Below, piece after piece: positions 37,474 to 49,983 of a DNA stretch of 64,000 nucleotides; position 1 is the first letter of the stretch, and every line of letters begins with the position of its first letter. The notes under the pieces were generated by a model. That model was not told where the DNA came from and made no database searches. It worked only from the letters and a program-made list of their open reading frames with translations. The DNA comes from Mycetohabitans endofungorum (GTDB lineage Bacteria; Pseudomonadota; Gammaproteobacteria; Burkholderiales; Burkholderiaceae). A program made the position numbers and the translations under genes. The stretch covers positions 1-64,000 of the forward strand of contig NZ_PRDW01000004.1 of the NCBI RefSeq assembly GCF_002927045.1, in the 5' to 3' direction.

Positions 37474-38622
37474 ATGCCGACCTGGTTATTGCCTGAGAAT
37501 ATCGCTGACGTGTTGCCCTCCGAGGCACGCAAGCTCGAGGAGTTGCGTCGCGTGCTGCTCGACCGTTTCCGTTCGTATGGCTACGAGATGGTCATGCCGC
37601 CGCTGCTTGAATACCTCGAGTCATTGCTGACGGGTAGCGGCAGCGACCTAGCGTTGCGCACGTTCAAGCTGGTCGACCAGTTGTCAGGCCACACGCTGGG
37701 GCTGCGCGCGGACATCACGCCGCAGGTGTCGCGTATCGACGCGCACTTGCTGAACCGGCAGGGCGTCACGCGGCTGTGCTATGCGGGACACGTGCTGCAC
37801 ACGCGCCCCCGCGGCCTGCATGCGACGCGCGAGCAGATCCAGATCGGGGCCGAAATCTACGGACATGCGGGCTTGGAGGCGGATGTCGAGATCCAACAAC
37901 TGATGCTCGATAGCCTGCGGCTCGCCGGGCTCGGGCCGGTGCGACTGGACCTGTGCCATGCGGGTGTGCTGGCTGCGCTGCTGGGCGCCGACGAGCGCGC
38001 GCTCGGGCTGGGCCCTGCGCTGTATGCGGCGTTGGCCGGTAAGGATGTGCCCCGGTTGGACGAGCTTACGCGCGACCTGGCGAAGCCGGTGCGCGACGCG
38101 CTGCTCGCGTTGCCGATGCTGTACGGCGATGCGTCGGTGATCGACGAGGCGCGCGCGCGGCTTCCCGCATGGCCGGCGCTCACGCGCGCACTCGATGAGC
38201 TTGCGTTTCTCATCGCGCAGATCGGCGATGCGCACGTGGCGATCGACCTGGCCGACCTGCGCGGCTACGCGTATCACAGCGGTGTGATGTTTTGCGCGTA
38301 TGTCGATGGCGTGCCGAACGCCGTGGCACGCGGCGGGCGTTATGATCATGTCGGCCTCGCGTACGGGCGCGCGCGGGCAGCAACCGGCTTTTCGCTGGAC
38401 TTGCGCGAGGTGGCACGGATTTCGCCGCGGCAGGCACGCTCCAGTGCCATTCTGGCTCCGTGGAATCACGACGCGGCGTTGCGGGCCACCGTGGCGGCTC
38501 TGCGCGACAGCGGCGAGACGGTGATTCAGGCGTTGCCCGGCCACGAGCATACGCTGGACGAATTCGCTTGCGACCGCGTGCTTGTGCAGCGTGGCGACGC
38601 GTGGACCGTCGAGCCGCGCTGA
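37474..38622 (+). CDS. hisZ: ATP phosphoribosyltransferase regulatory subunit HisZ
   Basis: The 382-residue protein resembles the catalytic core of histidyl-tRNA synthetase: [38 protein letters not shown] and [20 protein letters not shown]. It lacks the C-terminal anticodon-binding domain. HisZ forms an octamer with short HisG to start histidine biosynthesis. hisG is not in this window. The order hflC-small membrane protein-hisZ-purA is the standard Burkholderia arrangement. Confidence 0.95.
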   Translation: MPTWLLPENIADVLPSEARKLEELRRVLLDRFRSYGYEMVMPPLLEYLESLLTGSGSDLALRTFKLVDQLSGHTLGLRADITPQVSRIDAHLLNRQGVTRLCYAGHVLHTRPRGLHATREQIQIGAEIYGHAGLEADVEIQQLMLDSLRLAGLGPVRLDLCHAGVLAALLGADERALGLGPALYAALAGKDVPRLDELTRDLAKPVRDALLALPMLYGDASVIDEARARLPAWPALTRALDELAFLIAQIGDAHVAIDLADLRGYAYHSGVMFCAYVDGVPNAVARGGRYDHVGLAYGRARAATGFSLDLREVARISPRQARSSAILAPWNHDAALRATVAALRDSGETVIQALPGHEHTLDEFACDRVLVQRGDAWTVEPR

Positions 38623-38681
38623 AGACGTCGCACGTGCCGGCTGCCTAAAAAAACGGCAGTCGTGCGCACGAACCTAGGTAG

Positions 38682-40073
<1,392 letters not shown>

Positions 40074-40099
40074 TGGTACTGCGCGATCCCGATTTTCCT

Positions 40100-40672
40100 A
40101 TGACGAAAGAAACGAGTTCAGACCGGCGCAACGACGAACAGCACCTGTGGGTCGACTGGGACGATTATCATCGGCTGATCGAGCGGCTTGCGTTGAGGGT
40201 GCACGAGTCGGGTTGGAAGTTCGACAAGATTCTGTGCCTGGCGCGCGGTGGGTTGCGCGTCGGCGACCAGTTGTCGCGGATTTATGACTTGCCGCTGGCC
40301 ATTCTTGCCACGAGTTCGTATCGCGAGGCTGCGGGCACGCAGCAGGGCGATCTCGATATCGCGCGGTACATCACGATGACGCGCGGCGAGCTGTCCGGCA
40401 ATGTGTTGCTGGTGGACGATCTCGTCGATTCGGGGGTCACGCTGGCGCGCGTGCAGGAACATCTGAAGGAGCGGTATCCGGCTATTACGGCGGTGCGCTC
40501 GGCGGTGCTGTGGTACAAGGCATGCTCGAAGGTGAAGCCGGATTACTTCGTCCAGCACCTGCCGACCAATCCGTGGATCCATCAACCATTCGAGGAATGG
40601 GACACGGTGCGCCCGCACAACCTGGCCGCGTGGATCAAGCGTGGCACCGGCGGTACTGCGCCGGCAGCGTGA
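40100..40672 (+). CDS. Purine phosphoribosyltransferase-family protein
   Basis: The 190-residue protein has the type I PRTase PRPP-binding motif LLVDDLVDSGVTL at about 102-114. It opens with HLWVDWDDYHRLIERLALRV and has an N-terminal loop CLARGGLRVGDQLSRI. It belongs to the xanthine/guanine/hypoxanthine group, and its position after purA supports a purine-salvage role. The precise base cannot be told from sequence. I prefer the ATG at 40100; an ATG at 40073 overlapping the purA stop would add nine residues and coupling. A strong terminator follows. Confidence 0.85.
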   Translation: MTKETSSDRRNDEQHLWVDWDDYHRLIERLALRVHESGWKFDKILCLARGGLRVGDQLSRIYDLPLAILATSSYREAAGTQQGDLDIARYITMTRGELSGNVLLVDDLVDSGVTLARVQEHLKERYPAITAVRSAVLWYKACSKVKPDYFVQHLPTNPWIHQPFEEWDTVRPHNLAAWIKRGTGGTAPAA

Positions 40673-40708
40673 TTCGCGCCAGGTGACGTTATTGGCAATG
40701 GACGAACA

Positions 40709-40741
40709 TAAGGCGGCTGCTTCTGGCAGCCGCTTTTTTAT
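40709..40741 (+). terminator. Rho-independent terminator of the purA operon
   Basis: GCGGCTGC (40713-40720) and GCAGCCGC (40726-40733) form an eight-pair stem with loop TTCTG, followed by six or more T. It ends the purA-phosphoribosyltransferase transcript. Confidence 0.9.
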
Positions 40742-40904
40742 CGTCGAGGGGCGCGGCGCGCAGTCTGTCCCGTAGCCAATCGCAATCGCAATCGGAACGG
40801 CGCCGCAAGCTTCCGTGGTGGGACAACAACATCGCATGCCCCGGCTTACTCCTTGAGCCTGCATGGATAGAATATCGTCTCATTTTCGCGACACGACGCC
40901 CGAC

Positions 40905-42800
40905 ATGACGAATGCTCTCCACAGTCATCCAATCCGTATCCAACCGTTGCCCGCCTTGGCGGTGGCCGCAATCGGCGTCGTGTTCGGCGATATCGGCACC
41001 AGTCCGCTGTATGCGCTGAAGGAGGCTTTCAGTCCGCAGCACGGTATCGCGTTGACGCCAGAGAGCATCCTCGGCGTGATCTCGCTGCTATTCTGGGCGA
41101 TTGTCATCGTGGTGTCGTTGAAATACGTGCTTTTCGTGATGCGAGCCGACAACGATGGGGAGGGCGGCGTGCTCGCGCTGATGGCGCTCGCGCTGCGCGG
41201 GTTTCCGCGCGACGGCAAGTGGATGGGCATGCTGATGGCCCTCGGCATCTTTGGCGCCTGCATGTTCTACGGCGACGCGGTGATCACGCCGGCGATCTCG
41301 GTGATGTCCGCGGTCGAGGGGTTGGAAATCGCCGCGCCATCGCTCGCGCAATATGTGCTGCCGATCACGCTGCTGATCCTGATCGCACTGTTCATTCTGC
41401 AGAAGCATGGCACCGAGGTCGTGGGGCGGCTGTTCGGGCCCGTGATGATCGTCTGGTTCGTCACGCTTGCGCTGCTGGGCCTGTACCATATCGCCACCGC
41501 GCCTCGTGTGATCGCGGCGCTCAATCCATGGTATGCGATACGCTTCATGCACGACCATGCGGTGCAGGCGTATCACGTGCTCGGCTCAGTGTTCCTCGTG
41601 CTCACCGGTGCCGAGGCGCTGTACGCGGACATGGGGCACTTCGGCGCGAAACCAATTCGCGTCGCGTGGTATGGGATGGTGATGCCCGCGCTGGTGCTGA
41701 ATTACTTCGGACAGGGCGCGTTGTTGCTCAGCGATCCGACCGCGATCCAGAATCCGTTCTATTTGCTCGCGCCGGACTGGGCGTTGCTGCCGCTGGTGGT
41801 GCTCGCCACGGCGGCCACCGTGATCGCGTCGCAGGCGGTGATCTCCGGCGCATTCTCGCTGACCAGCCAAGCGATCCAGCTTGGCTATGTGCCGCGGATG
41901 AAGATCCAGCACACGTCCGCGAGTGCGATTGGGCAGATCTACATCCCGATCGTGAACTGGCTGCTGCTGTTTGTCATCCTCATTATCGTGCTGGGTTTCA
42001 AGAGTTCGGACAATCTTGCGGCGGCCTACGGGATCGCGGTCACCACGACCATGGTGATCACGACGATACTCGCGTGTGTCGTGATGGTGCGCGTTTGGAA
42101 CTGGAACAAGCTGTGGGTGGCGACGATCATCCTGGGCTTTATCACGGTTGACCTGTCGTTCTTCGGGGCGAACCTGCTGAAGCTGCGCGAGGGCGGCTGG
42201 CTGCCATTGTTGATCGGCGCATTCCTGTTCTTCCTGTTGACTACTTGGTACAAGGGCCGGCAGATTGTCAAGGAGCGCACCGCGGCCGACGGTATTCCAC
42301 TGATGCCATTCGTGCAGGGGCTGCTTGCCCATCCGCCGCATCGCGTGTCGGGTTCGGCCATTTACCTGACGGGCAACGATGCGCTTGTGCCGGTCAGCTT
42401 GCTGCATAACCTAAAGCACAACAAGGTGTTACACGAGCGCACGATTTTCATGACGTTCATCACGCTGGACATACCGTATGTCGATGACCATCGGCGCATC
42501 GACATCAAGGAGCTTGGCGGCGGGCTATACCTGGTACGCGTGACGTACGGTTTCAACGAGACACCGGACTTAAATGGCGTGCTCAAGCTGCTCGAGCAAC
42601 AGGAAAACATGTCGTTCGATTTGATGGACACGTCGTTCTTCCTCGCCCGGGAAACCGTCGTGCCGACGCAATTGCCGGGCATGTGGGTGTGGCGCGAGCG
42701 GATTTTCGCATGGATGCACCAGAACGCCGCGAAGCCTACTGACTTCTTCAGCATCCCGGCCAATCGGGTCGTCGAGCTCGGCACAAAGATCGAGATTTGA
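40905..42800 (+). CDS. kup: Low-affinity potassium transport system protein Kup
   Basis: The 631-residue protein starts with [20 protein letters not shown] and LYALKEAF, the KUP/HAK/KT signature. Twelve hydrophobic segments run to about residue 450, followed by a soluble C-terminal domain of about 175 residues. It is a proton-coupled K+ uptake transporter of the inner membrane. The conserved acidic residue in the [11 protein letters not shown] loop is present. I chose [11 protein letters not shown] as the start because it gives the family length; an in-frame ATG lies 42 bases upstream. Confidence 0.95.
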   Translation: MTNALHSHPIRIQPLPALAVAAIGVVFGDIGTSPLYALKEAFSPQHGIALTPESILGVISLLFWAIVIVVSLKYVLFVMRADNDGEGGVLALMALALRGFPRDGKWMGMLMALGIFGACMFYGDAVITPAISVMSAVEGLEIAAPSLAQYVLPITLLILIALFILQKHGTEVVGRLFGPVMIVWFVTLALLGLYHIATAPRVIAALNPWYAIRFMHDHAVQAYHVLGSVFLVLTGAEALYADMGHFGAKPIRVAWYGMVMPALVLNYFGQGALLLSDPTAIQNPFYLLAPDWALLPLVVLATAATVIASQAVISGAFSLTSQAIQLGYVPRMKIQHTSASAIGQIYIPIVNWLLLFVILIIVLGFKSSDNLAAAYGIAVTTTMVITTILACVVMVRVWNWNKLWVATIILGFITVDLSFFGANLLKLREGGWLPLLIGAFLFFLLTTWYKGRQIVKERTAADGIPLMPFVQGLLAHPPHRVSGSAIYLTGNDALVPVSLLHNLKHNKVLHERTIFMTFITLDIPYVDDHRRIDIKELGGGLYLVRVTYGFNETPDLNGVLKLLEQQENMSFDLMDTSFFLARETVVPTQLPGMWVWRERIFAWMHQNAAKPTDFFSIPANRVVELGTKIEI

Positions 42801-42888
42801 TTGGCTTGCCCCCACTGCGTGCTATCACCTGTTGCTGTACTTCAGCAGCCGCGCAGTGCAGCGCACGTTGCCGCAGCCGCCGCCTCCG

Positions 42889-45225
42889 TCAGCGCAGTTT
42901 GAGCTTGGCGAACGCGGCTGCCATCGCGCCTTGCGGTTCCGTCTCCCGACTGCGCCCGCCGCGGCCCTGACCGCCGCGTCCACCGGTATCCCGGTCACGC
43001 GCTGCCGCGCTGCCCGCGCCGGCCCCGCCTGCCGTGGCGTCGTCTGACAGGCGCATTGTCAGCGAGATACGCTGCCGTTTCAGGTCTACCTCGAGCACCT
43101 TAACGGTGACGACCTGGCCCGCCTTGACGACCTCGTGCGGGTCCTTCACGAACTTCGTTGACATCGCGGACACGTGCACGAGCCCGTCCTGGTGCACACC
43201 AATATCGATGAACGCGCCGAATGCCGCGACGTTGGTTACCACTCCTTCGAGAATCATCCCGGGCGACAGGTCGGCGAGCGTCTCGACGCCTTCGCGGAAC
43301 GTCGCAGTCTTGAACTCGGGCCGTGGGTCGCGCCCCGGCTTTTCGAGCTCACCCAGGATGTCGCGCACGGTGGGCAAGCCAAAGCGTTCGTCGACGAACT
43401 CGGCTGCGGACAGCTTCGACAGCACGTCACGGTTGCCCATCACATCGGACACCGACTTGTTGATCTTCGCGAGGATGCGCTCGACCACCGGATAGGCCTC
43501 TGGGTGCACTGCCGAGCGGTCCAGCGGGTTTTCACCATGGTTGATGCGCAGAAAGCCGGCTGCCTGCTCGAAGGTCTTGTCGCCCAGGCGCGGCACCTTT
43601 TTCAAATGCTCCCGGGACGGGAATGGTCCATTGGTGTCGCGATAATCGACGATGTTGCGTGCGAGTGTTGCGTTCAGGCCAGATACCCGGGCAAGCAGCG
43701 CAATCGATGCGGTGTTCGCGTCCACGCCCACCGCGTTGACGCAATCCTCGACGACCGCATCCAGCGTGCGTGCCAATTCTCGCTGATTGACGTCATGTTG
43801 GTATTGGCCCACACCAATCGCCTTCGGCTCGATCTTCACCAGCTCGGCGAGCGGATCCTGTAGGCGGCGCGCGATCGAGACCGCACCGCGCAGCGATACG
43901 TCCAGTTCGGGGAATTCCTTCGCCGCCAGTTCCGACGCCGAGTACACCGACGCGCCCGCCTCGGAGACGACGATTTTTTGCAGCTTCAGTTCAGGATGTC
44001 GTGCGATCAGCTCGCTGGCCAGCTTGTCGGTTTCGCGTGATGCGGTGCCGTTGCCGATGCTGATCAGCTCGGCCTGCGTCGCTTGGGCGAGCCGCGCGAG
44101 CCGAGCCAGCGACCCGTCCCAATCGCGGCGCGGTTCATGCGGGTAAATCGTATCGGTGGCCAGCAGCTTGCCGGTGCGGTCGACTACCGCCACCTTGACG
44201 CCGGTGCGCAGCCCCGGGTCCAACCCGATCACCGCCCTGGGGCCAGCCGGCGCGGCCAGCAATAGGTCCTTTAAGTTTCGCGCGAACACATTGATCGCTT
44301 CGTGCTCGGCGCGCTCGCGCAACTGGTTCAGCAGGTCGTTTTCCAAATGCGGTTGCACCTTCACGCGCCAGCACCAGCGGCACACGTCGCCGAGCCACTT
44401 GTCGGCCGGCCGCCCTTGGTTGGCAATGCCGAAGTGGCGCGCGATCATCGCTTCGCCAGGATGCGGCACTTGTGCATCGAGTTCCTCGCCTAGGCCAAGC
44501 TTGACGAACAGCACGCCGGCATTGCGGCCCCGGAACAGCGCGAGCGCGCGGTGCGACGGCACCGTCTTGATCGTCTCCGCGTAATCGTAGTAATCGCGGA
44601 ATTTCTCGCCTTCCTCTTTTTCCTTGCCCTCGACGACAGTGGAGATCACTACGCCCTGGTTCCACAGGTAGTCGCGCAGCCGGCCCAGCAACTCGGCGGT
44701 TTCACCGAACTGCTCGGACAGGATGTCGCGCGCGCCGTCCAGCGCTGCCTTGAGGTTGGCAATGCCTTTGTCGGCATCGACGAAGCGGGCGGCTTGCACT
44801 TGCGGCTCGCGCGTCGGATCCGCGAGCAACGCATCTGCCAGAGGCTGCAACCCCGCCTCGCGCGCGATTTGCGCACGGGTGCGACGCTTGGGCTTGTACG
44901 GCAGGTAGAGATCCTCGAGCGTTTGTTTTGCGTCGGCAGCTAGGATCGCGGTGCGCAATTCATCAGTCAGCTTGCCCTGCTCGTCAATGCTTTGCAGGAT
45001 CGCTGCGCGACGATCCTCCAGCTCGCGCAGGTACAGCAGCCGCTCCTCGAGCAAGCGCAGTTGCGTGTCGTCCAAGTTGCCGGTGACTTCCTTACGGTAG
45101 CGCGCGATGAATGGAACCGTTGATCCTTCGTCAAGCAGTTGTACGGCGGCGGCGACCTGCCGTGGCTGGACATTCAACTCGGTGGCGATGCGCTGTACGA
45201 TCTTCAGTGCTACGTTGTCCGTCAT
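42889..45225 (-). CDS. tex: Tex-family RNA-binding transcription accessory protein
   Basis: The 778-residue protein has the N-terminal Tex helices ([20 protein letters not shown]). Next come a YqgF-like RNase H-fold domain ([20 protein letters not shown]), helix-hairpin-helix repeats ([20 protein letters not shown]) and a C-terminal S1 RNA-binding domain ([20 protein letters not shown]). The tail is Gly/Arg-rich. Tex is a highly conserved nucleic-acid-binding protein linked to transcription and stress tolerance. The start MTDNVALK was chosen over a 42-residue in-frame extension that does not resemble the family. Confidence 0.95.
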   Translation of the reverse strand: MTDNVALKIVQRIATELNVQPRQVAAAVQLLDEGSTVPFIARYRKEVTGNLDDTQLRLLEERLLYLRELEDRRAAILQSIDEQGKLTDELRTAILAADAKQTLEDLYLPYKPKRRTRAQIAREAGLQPLADALLADPTREPQVQAARFVDADKGIANLKAALDGARDILSEQFGETAELLGRLRDYLWNQGVVISTVVEGKEKEEGEKFRDYYDYAETIKTVPSHRALALFRGRNAGVLFVKLGLGEELDAQVPHPGEAMIARHFGIANQGRPADKWLGDVCRWCWRVKVQPHLENDLLNQLRERAEHEAINVFARNLKDLLLAAPAGPRAVIGLDPGLRTGVKVAVVDRTGKLLATDTIYPHEPRRDWDGSLARLARLAQATQAELISIGNGTASRETDKLASELIARHPELKLQKIVVSEAGASVYSASELAAKEFPELDVSLRGAVSIARRLQDPLAELVKIEPKAIGVGQYQHDVNQRELARTLDAVVEDCVNAVGVDANTASIALLARVSGLNATLARNIVDYRDTNGPFPSREHLKKVPRLGDKTFEQAAGFLRINHGENPLDRSAVHPEAYPVVERILAKINKSVSDVMGNRDVLSKLSAAEFVDERFGLPTVRDILGELEKPGRDPRPEFKTATFREGVETLADLSPGMILEGVVTNVAAFGAFIDIGVHQDGLVHVSAMSTKFVKDPHEVVKAGQVVTVKVLEVDLKRQRISLTMRLSDDATAGGAGAGSAAARDRDTGGRGGQGRGGRSRETEPQGAMAAAFAKLKLR

Positions 45226-45374
45226 GGGTGAGGCTTGTGCGGGTTCGAGCCGGGCATTTTGCCATAAGCGCGATGCGGGCCGGTCGTGACACAAGATCGC
45301 GATGATAGAATTCCGACATGCACGACCGCCTACCGACGTTCTCCCCTGCACCGCGCCAGCGCGCTCGCGAATCG

Positions 45375-46172
45375 ATGCCGCTCAGCGGGTCCCTATCTTC
45401 GCGATCGCACCGTCACGCGGCGGCGGTAACCTATACTGCGCGACGTGCGCGGGCGTGGCCGCTGGCTGGATGGCTGCTTGCGTGGGTGGCCAGCATTGTG
45501 CCGGCTGCGCCGTTGTACGCGCAGGCCGCGGATTGGGACGGCGCCGATGGGCGAGCGCAAGATGCATCGTTCGGTGCCCGACAGGCGCAGCTCGATCGCC
45601 GCAGCGAGCTAAACCGGTACGAGTATGGTGTCGCGAGGCACAACTGCTACAGCGCCATCCTGGTCAACCATTGTCTGGAGAAGGCGCGCGACCGAATGAT
45701 TGCGAACAAGATGCTGATTCGCGACGAGCAAAATGCGCTCGACAACGAGCGCCGGGCCGTGCATGCGCGACAACGTGACGAGCAGGCTGCGCGCAAGCGC
45801 GAGGCGCACGCGCGCGAGGCGCCTCAACGCACGGCGCGTGAGCGCGAGAACGAGCAGTCGTACGAAGAGAAGCAGCGCCAGCATGCGATCGATGAGGCGC
45901 GACGTAACGCGCAAGCACCACAGGGCGAGGCGAACCAGCGCGCGTACGATCAGAAGCAGGTGGACTACCAACGCAAGCTCGAGCAGGCGCGGCAGCAGGC
46001 TGCCCAGGATGCGCAGCAGCGGGCAGACAATGCGCGCAAGTTCCAGCAGAAGCAGCAGCGCGCGGCACAGCATGCGCAGGACGTACGCGAGCGCCAAGCC
46101 CGCGCCGCGCGCAAGCAGGGCGCTTCCACGCCGGGCGCCGCGTCGGCAGCCTCCGGCACGGGCGGACAGTAG
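45375..46172 (+). CDS. Exported coiled-coil protein of unknown function
   Basis: I do not recognise this protein. From the ATG at 45375 it has 265 residues. A basic start and a hydrophobic helix ([20 protein letters not shown]) end in a likely signal-peptidase site near LYAQAADW. A short conserved-looking part ([20 protein letters not shown], two cysteines) comes next, then about 150 residues that are almost entirely Arg, Gln, Ala, Glu and Lys, predicting a long charged coiled coil. The tail is Gly/Ser-rich. It is probably periplasmic. An earlier in-frame ATG at 45318 is possible. It is divergent from tex. Confidence 0.65.
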   Translation: MPLSGSLSSRSHRHAAAVTYTARRARAWPLAGWLLAWVASIVPAAPLYAQAADWDGADGRAQDASFGARQAQLDRRSELNRYEYGVARHNCYSAILVNHCLEKARDRMIANKMLIRDEQNALDNERRAVHARQRDEQAARKREAHAREAPQRTARERENEQSYEEKQRQHAIDEARRNAQAPQGEANQRAYDQKQVDYQRKLEQARQQAAQDAQQRADNARKFQQKQQRAAQHAQDVRERQARAARKQGASTPGAASAASGTGGQ

Positions 46173-46261
46173 GACCGCAGGCCCGGCTTGCGGACAAATG
46201 CCCAAGTCCTGCGTCAACCGCAGTAGAATCATGGTAACGCGACTTCATTTCGGGTGCCGAC

Positions 46262-46275
46262 GTCACAGGTGTGAC
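46262..46275. promoter_or_regulatory. Palindrome upstream of the ydcH-like gene
   Basis: GTCACA and TGTGAC with a two-base centre form a perfect dyad 30 bases before the ATG of the small YdcH-like gene. The size fits a dimeric regulator site, but no regulator is implied by the context. Confidence 0.35.
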
Positions 46276-46304
46276 GGCTCCAGATCGATCCGGAGGAAAA
46301 GGGC

Positions 46305-46520
46305 ATGCAGCATGCATACGACGCTGACACGGTGGCAATCCAGAGCCAGATTGCTCGACTTCAGGATGAGCATCATGACCTAGACTGCCTGGTCAATCGG
46401 GTGGCTGGCGTGCCCGGTATGAGCGACCTCGAGCTGCAGCGGCTAAAAAAGCGCAAGCTGAAGGTCAAGGACACGATTACGCTGTTGCAGTTACAGCTGG
46501 GGCCAGATACTAATCATTGA
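46305..46520 (+). CDS. YdcH/DUF465 family small protein
   Basis: The 71-residue protein (IQSQIARLQDEHHDLDCLVN, then LKKRKLKVKDTITLLQLQLG) is a two-helix hairpin typical of DUF465. These small cytoplasmic proteins are widespread and of unknown function. GGAGGAAAA lies eight bases before the ATG, an almost perfect ribosome site, suggesting strong expression. Confidence 0.85.
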   Translation: MQHAYDADTVAIQSQIARLQDEHHDLDCLVNRVAGVPGMSDLELQRLKKRKLKVKDTITLLQLQLGPDTNH

Positions 46521-46613
46521 TGCAGCGCGGCGGTTCCCGCCGCGTTCGCGCGACACGCCGGTAGGCGGCGTGCGCTGGCACGGCGCCACACCGACTTTGC
46601 AGGAATTGCCGCA

Positions 46614-49034
46614 TTGACCTCCACGCCTGAATTGCGTCCGCGCGAACCGGATAGTTCGCCCTCGATTGATGGCGCGCTGGCCGCGCCGACGCTGACCCCG
46701 GACGGACTCACCGTTGCTCCGCGCCGGCTCGCCGAACTCGACGCGATCTTCGCTGCGGACGGTGTGTTGGCCCGTCATATCGACGGCTATCGGTCGCGTG
46801 AAGCGCAACTGCGCATGGCGCAAGCGGTCGCGGCGGCGATCGATGCGACGGGCCGCCTGCCGGATGCCGACGCGCTTGCGCTGGCTCATACCGAACGTCC
46901 ATCGCGGCGGCTTAGCGCGCAGCGCGGCGAGCTGCGCGCTAAGCCGGGCGCCGTGCCCGCCGGCGCCGCGTCGTGCGACGCGGATGCTACAGCGGGCGAC
47001 AATACGCTGATCGTCGAGGCCGGTACCGGCACCGGTAAGACCTTCGCGTATCTAGTGCCCGCGATGCTGTGGGGGGGCAAGGTGATCGTGTCCACCGGCA
47101 CTAAACATTTGCAGGACCAGCTGTTCCAGCGCGACATTCCGACGGTGCGCGACGCACTCGCGGTTCCCATATCGATCGCAATGCTCAAGGGACGCGCGAA
47201 CTATCTGTGTCACTATTACCTGGCGCGTACCGCCGACAATGGCCGGTTGCCGTCGCGGCAGGACGCCGCGCATTTACAGGAAATCGTGCGCTTCGCGAAG
47301 GTCACGCGCAGTGGTGACAAGGCCGAGTTGGCTAGCGTGCCGGAAAACGCGCCAGTGTGGTCACTGGTGACGTCCACACGCGACAATTGCCTGTCGCAGG
47401 AGTGCCCGCATTACAAGGACTGCTTTGTGATGCAGGCGCGTCGTGATGCGCAGCAGGCTGATCTCGTGGTGGTCAATCACCATCTGTTCTTTGCCGACAT
47501 TATGCTGCGCGACACCGGCATGGCTGAGTTGCTGCCCAGCGCGAACACGATCATCTTCGACGAGGCGCACCAACTGCCCGAGACCGCGACACTGTTTTTT
47601 GGCGAGACGTTGTCTACCGCGCAATTGCTCGAACTGGCCCGCGACAGCGTCGCCGAAGGCCTGCTCAACGCGCGCGATGCAGTCGAATGGACGCGGCTTG
47701 GCGCGACGCTGGAGCGCGCCGCGCGCGACGTCAGGCTCGCGTTTAAGCAGGATTCGCTACGCATCTCGCAGTCGCAACTCGGCAACGAGCATCCGTTGTT
47801 CGACGCGCTCGTCGGCGTCGAAGCGGCGCTCGACGAATTGATCGCGGCGCTCGCGCAGCAGGCCGAACGCGCGGAGCCGCTGGCCAATTGCCTGCGGCGT
47901 GCCCGAGAACTGCGGCAGATGCTCGATGGCTGGTGCGGGCCGGACAACGCGCCGGCGCAAGTCGCGCCATCCGCGGGCTCGCGGCAGCGCGGCGACGTCG
48001 CATCGGTATCAAGATTTGCGCTGGCATCGGCGTCTACATCTGCATCGACACCGACATCGGCGTCTGCGTCGGCGTCTGTATCAGGATCCGCTTCGGGATC
48101 GGTGCCGCCCGACGGCGCGGGCCAATTCGGCGACGAGAGGGTGCGCTGGGTGGAAGTATTTTCCCACACGGTACAATTGCATCAGACACCGCTGTCTGTC
48201 GCTCCGATATTCGCGAAGCAACGCGCGGGCACGCCTCGCGCGTGGGTCTTCACTTCCGCGACGTTGTCCGTGCGGGGCGATTTTAACCACTACGCCACGC
48301 AAATGGGCCTGAACGCGCGTCGCTCGATGACGCTGTCTAGCCCGTTCGACTATCCCAATCAAGCATTACTGTATGTGCCGCGCAATTTGCCGCAACCGTC
48401 ATCGCCGTATTTCACGGACGCGGTGTTCGATGCCGCGCTGCCGGCGATCGAGGCGTCCGGCGGCGGCGTGTTCGTACTATGCACGACACTGCGGGCGGTC
48501 GACCGGATGGCCGCTCGATTGCGCGACGCGATCGTCGCGCGGGGATGGCCGTATCCCTTGCTGGTGCAAGGCGAGGCCAGCCGCACCGAGTTGCTGGACC
48601 GTTTCCGTCAATACGGCAACGCGCTCCTGGTGGGCAGCCAGAGTTTCTGGGAGGGCGTGGACGTGCGCGGCGACGCGTTGTCGCTGGTGGTTATCGATAA
48701 GCTGCCGTTTGCGCCGCCCGACGACCCGGTGCTGGCCGCGCGGCTGGACGCATTGACGCGCAAGGGGCTGAGCCCGTTCGCGATGCACCAGTTGCCGCAG
48801 GCAGTGATCACGCTGAAACAGGGAGCCGGCAGGCTGATTCGTGCCGAAACCGATCGCGGTGTGCTGATGATCTGCGATCCGCGCCTGGTCGACAAGCCGT
48901 ACGGCAAACGCATCTGGCAAAGCCTGCCCCCGTTCCGCCGCACCCGCGAGATCGATGCGGTGCGGACCTTTTTTACTGGCTCGGTGCCAGCGAATCCGCC
49001 TGTCGATTCACATCCGGTGTCCCAGTTGGCGTGA
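46614..49034 (+). CDS. DinG/YoaA-family ATP-dependent DNA helicase (XPD-like)
   Basis: The 806-residue superfamily 2 helicase has Walker A in EAGTGTGKTFAYLVPAMLWG (about 135-154). Four cysteines that would bind a [4Fe-4S] cluster lie at 199, 259, 264 and 270. The DEAH box IIFDEAHQLPE is at about 313-323, and C-terminal helicase motifs include GSQSFWEGVDVRGD and QGAGRLIRAETDRGV. It probably unwinds damaged or forked DNA with 5'-3' polarity. Residues about 463-500 are a Ser/Ala/Thr repeat encoded by an imperfect hexanucleotide repeat, absent from the core fold. The start is TTG. Confidence 0.9.
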   Translation: MTSTPELRPREPDSSPSIDGALAAPTLTPDGLTVAPRRLAELDAIFAADGVLARHIDGYRSREAQLRMAQAVAAAIDATGRLPDADALALAHTERPSRRLSAQRGELRAKPGAVPAGAASCDADATAGDNTLIVEAGTGTGKTFAYLVPAMLWGGKVIVSTGTKHLQDQLFQRDIPTVRDALAVPISIAMLKGRANYLCHYYLARTADNGRLPSRQDAAHLQEIVRFAKVTRSGDKAELASVPENAPVWSLVTSTRDNCLSQECPHYKDCFVMQARRDAQQADLVVVNHHLFFADIMLRDTGMAELLPSANTIIFDEAHQLPETATLFFGETLSTAQLLELARDSVAEGLLNARDAVEWTRLGATLERAARDVRLAFKQDSLRISQSQLGNEHPLFDALVGVEAALDELIAALAQQAERAEPLANCLRRARELRQMLDGWCGPDNAPAQVAPSAGSRQRGDVASVSRFALASASTSASTPTSASASASVSGSASGSVPPDGAGQFGDERVRWVEVFSHTVQLHQTPLSVAPIFAKQRAGTPRAWVFTSATLSVRGDFNHYATQMGLNARRSMTLSSPFDYPNQALLYVPRNLPQPSSPYFTDAVFDAALPAIEASGGGVFVLCTTLRAVDRMAARLRDAIVARGWPYPLLVQGEASRTELLDRFRQYGNALLVGSQSFWEGVDVRGDALSLVVIDKLPFAPPDDPVLAARLDALTRKGLSPFAMHQLPQAVITLKQGAGRLIRAETDRGVLMICDPRLVDKPYGKRIWQSLPPFRRTREIDAVRTFFTGSVPANPPVDSHPVSQLA
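48012..48108 (+). repeat. Imperfect hexanucleotide (Ser-Ala/Thr) repeat inside the helicase gene
   Basis: Units of the form GCNTCN or TCNGCN recur about a dozen times in frame, giving ASASTSASTPTSASASASVS. It lies between the helicase halves and looks like a slippage-prone spacer. Confidence 0.7.
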
Positions 49035-49059
49035 CGGTCGCGGGCATCGCGCGGACATG

Positions 49060-49083
49060 AAAAGCCCGGCGTAAGCCAGGCGA
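49060..49083 (-). terminator. Probable terminator of bamD
   Basis: GCCCGGC (49064-49070) and GCCAGGC (49075-49081) pair with one mismatch around GTAA. On the minus strand the hairpin is followed by TTTT. It lies about 70 bases after the bamD stop, between convergent genes. Confidence 0.5.
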
Positions 49084-49151
49084 TTTGACGACAGGCGTGG
49101 CGCGGCGTGGCGCCACGCGGTATCAAAACCGGCGCGTGCGGCCGGCCCGGT

Positions 49152-49967
49152 TCACCAGAATTGATACCATGGCTTTTCACCCTTGCGCAGTGTGCGGGCG
49201 TGACCGGTCACGTATGGGCTGTCCGGAAACGTCGATGTGAGCACGCGCTGGGTGTCGTCGGCGAGCTGCGGCTGGTTCAGCGCGCGATAAGACAATATCA
49301 TCACATGCAGCGCATCCTCGGTGGCCGGCGCATTCTTGTATTCCTTCAGCACCATTTGCGCGCGGTTGATCGCGGCGACGTACGCGCCGCGCCGATAGTA
49401 ATAGTCGGCGGTGTGCACTTCGTGCGACGCCAATGCGTTGACGATGTAACGCATGCGTTGTGCGGCGTCCGGCGCGTACTTGCTGCTCGGATACTTCTCG
49501 ACGACGACGCGAAACGCATCGTACGAGTCACGCAACGCCTTCGGGTCACGCTCGCTCATGTCCTGACCGGCGAAGCGGCCGAACAGACCCAGGTCGTCGT
49601 TGAAGCTGATTAGGCCCTTCAGGTAGTACGCGTATGCGATATCCGGATGGTCGGGGTGCAACTGAATGAAGCGGTCTACCGATTGTTCGGCCGCCGCTGT
49701 TTCATTGTCCTTCCATTGGCAGTACGCGACGTTGATCTGTGCCTGTTGTGCGAAATGACCGAACGGATCGCGCCCCTGCAGCAATTCGAAGTACTTCGAG
49801 CACTTGCCCCAGTCACCGGCGGTAAAGGCGTCCTGGGCCTCCGAGTATAATTTCTGATTGGTCCACGCTGCCGTTTCGTCCGTTTTCTCGGGCAGACCGT
49901 GGCAGCCGGCGACGATCGCCGCTGCGATGGTTACGGCAGCGATCCTCAATGTGTTCAGCACTCGCAT
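49152..49967 (-). CDS. bamD: Outer membrane protein assembly factor BamD
   Basis: The 271-residue lipoprotein precursor has lipobox VAGC (Cys22). Five TPR-like repeats follow, including [40 protein letters not shown] and [20 protein letters not shown]. BamD is the essential TPR lipoprotein of the BAM complex. The gene is divergent from rluD, an arrangement common in beta- and gammaproteobacteria. The 16-base gap between the two starts means their promoters must overlap or lie inside the opposite gene. Confidence 0.95.
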   Translation of the reverse strand: MRVLNTLRIAAVTIAAAIVAGCHGLPEKTDETAAWTNQKLYSEAQDAFTAGDWGKCSKYFELLQGRDPFGHFAQQAQINVAYCQWKDNETAAAEQSVDRFIQLHPDHPDIAYAYYLKGLISFNDDLGLFGRFAGQDMSERDPKALRDSYDAFRVVVEKYPSSKYAPDAAQRMRYIVNALASHEVHTADYYYRRGAYVAAINRAQMVLKEYKNAPATEDALHVMILSYRALNQPQLADDTQRVLTSTFPDSPYVTGHARTLRKGEKPWYQFW

Positions 49968-49983
49968 TTCCAGTGAAGTCCAG

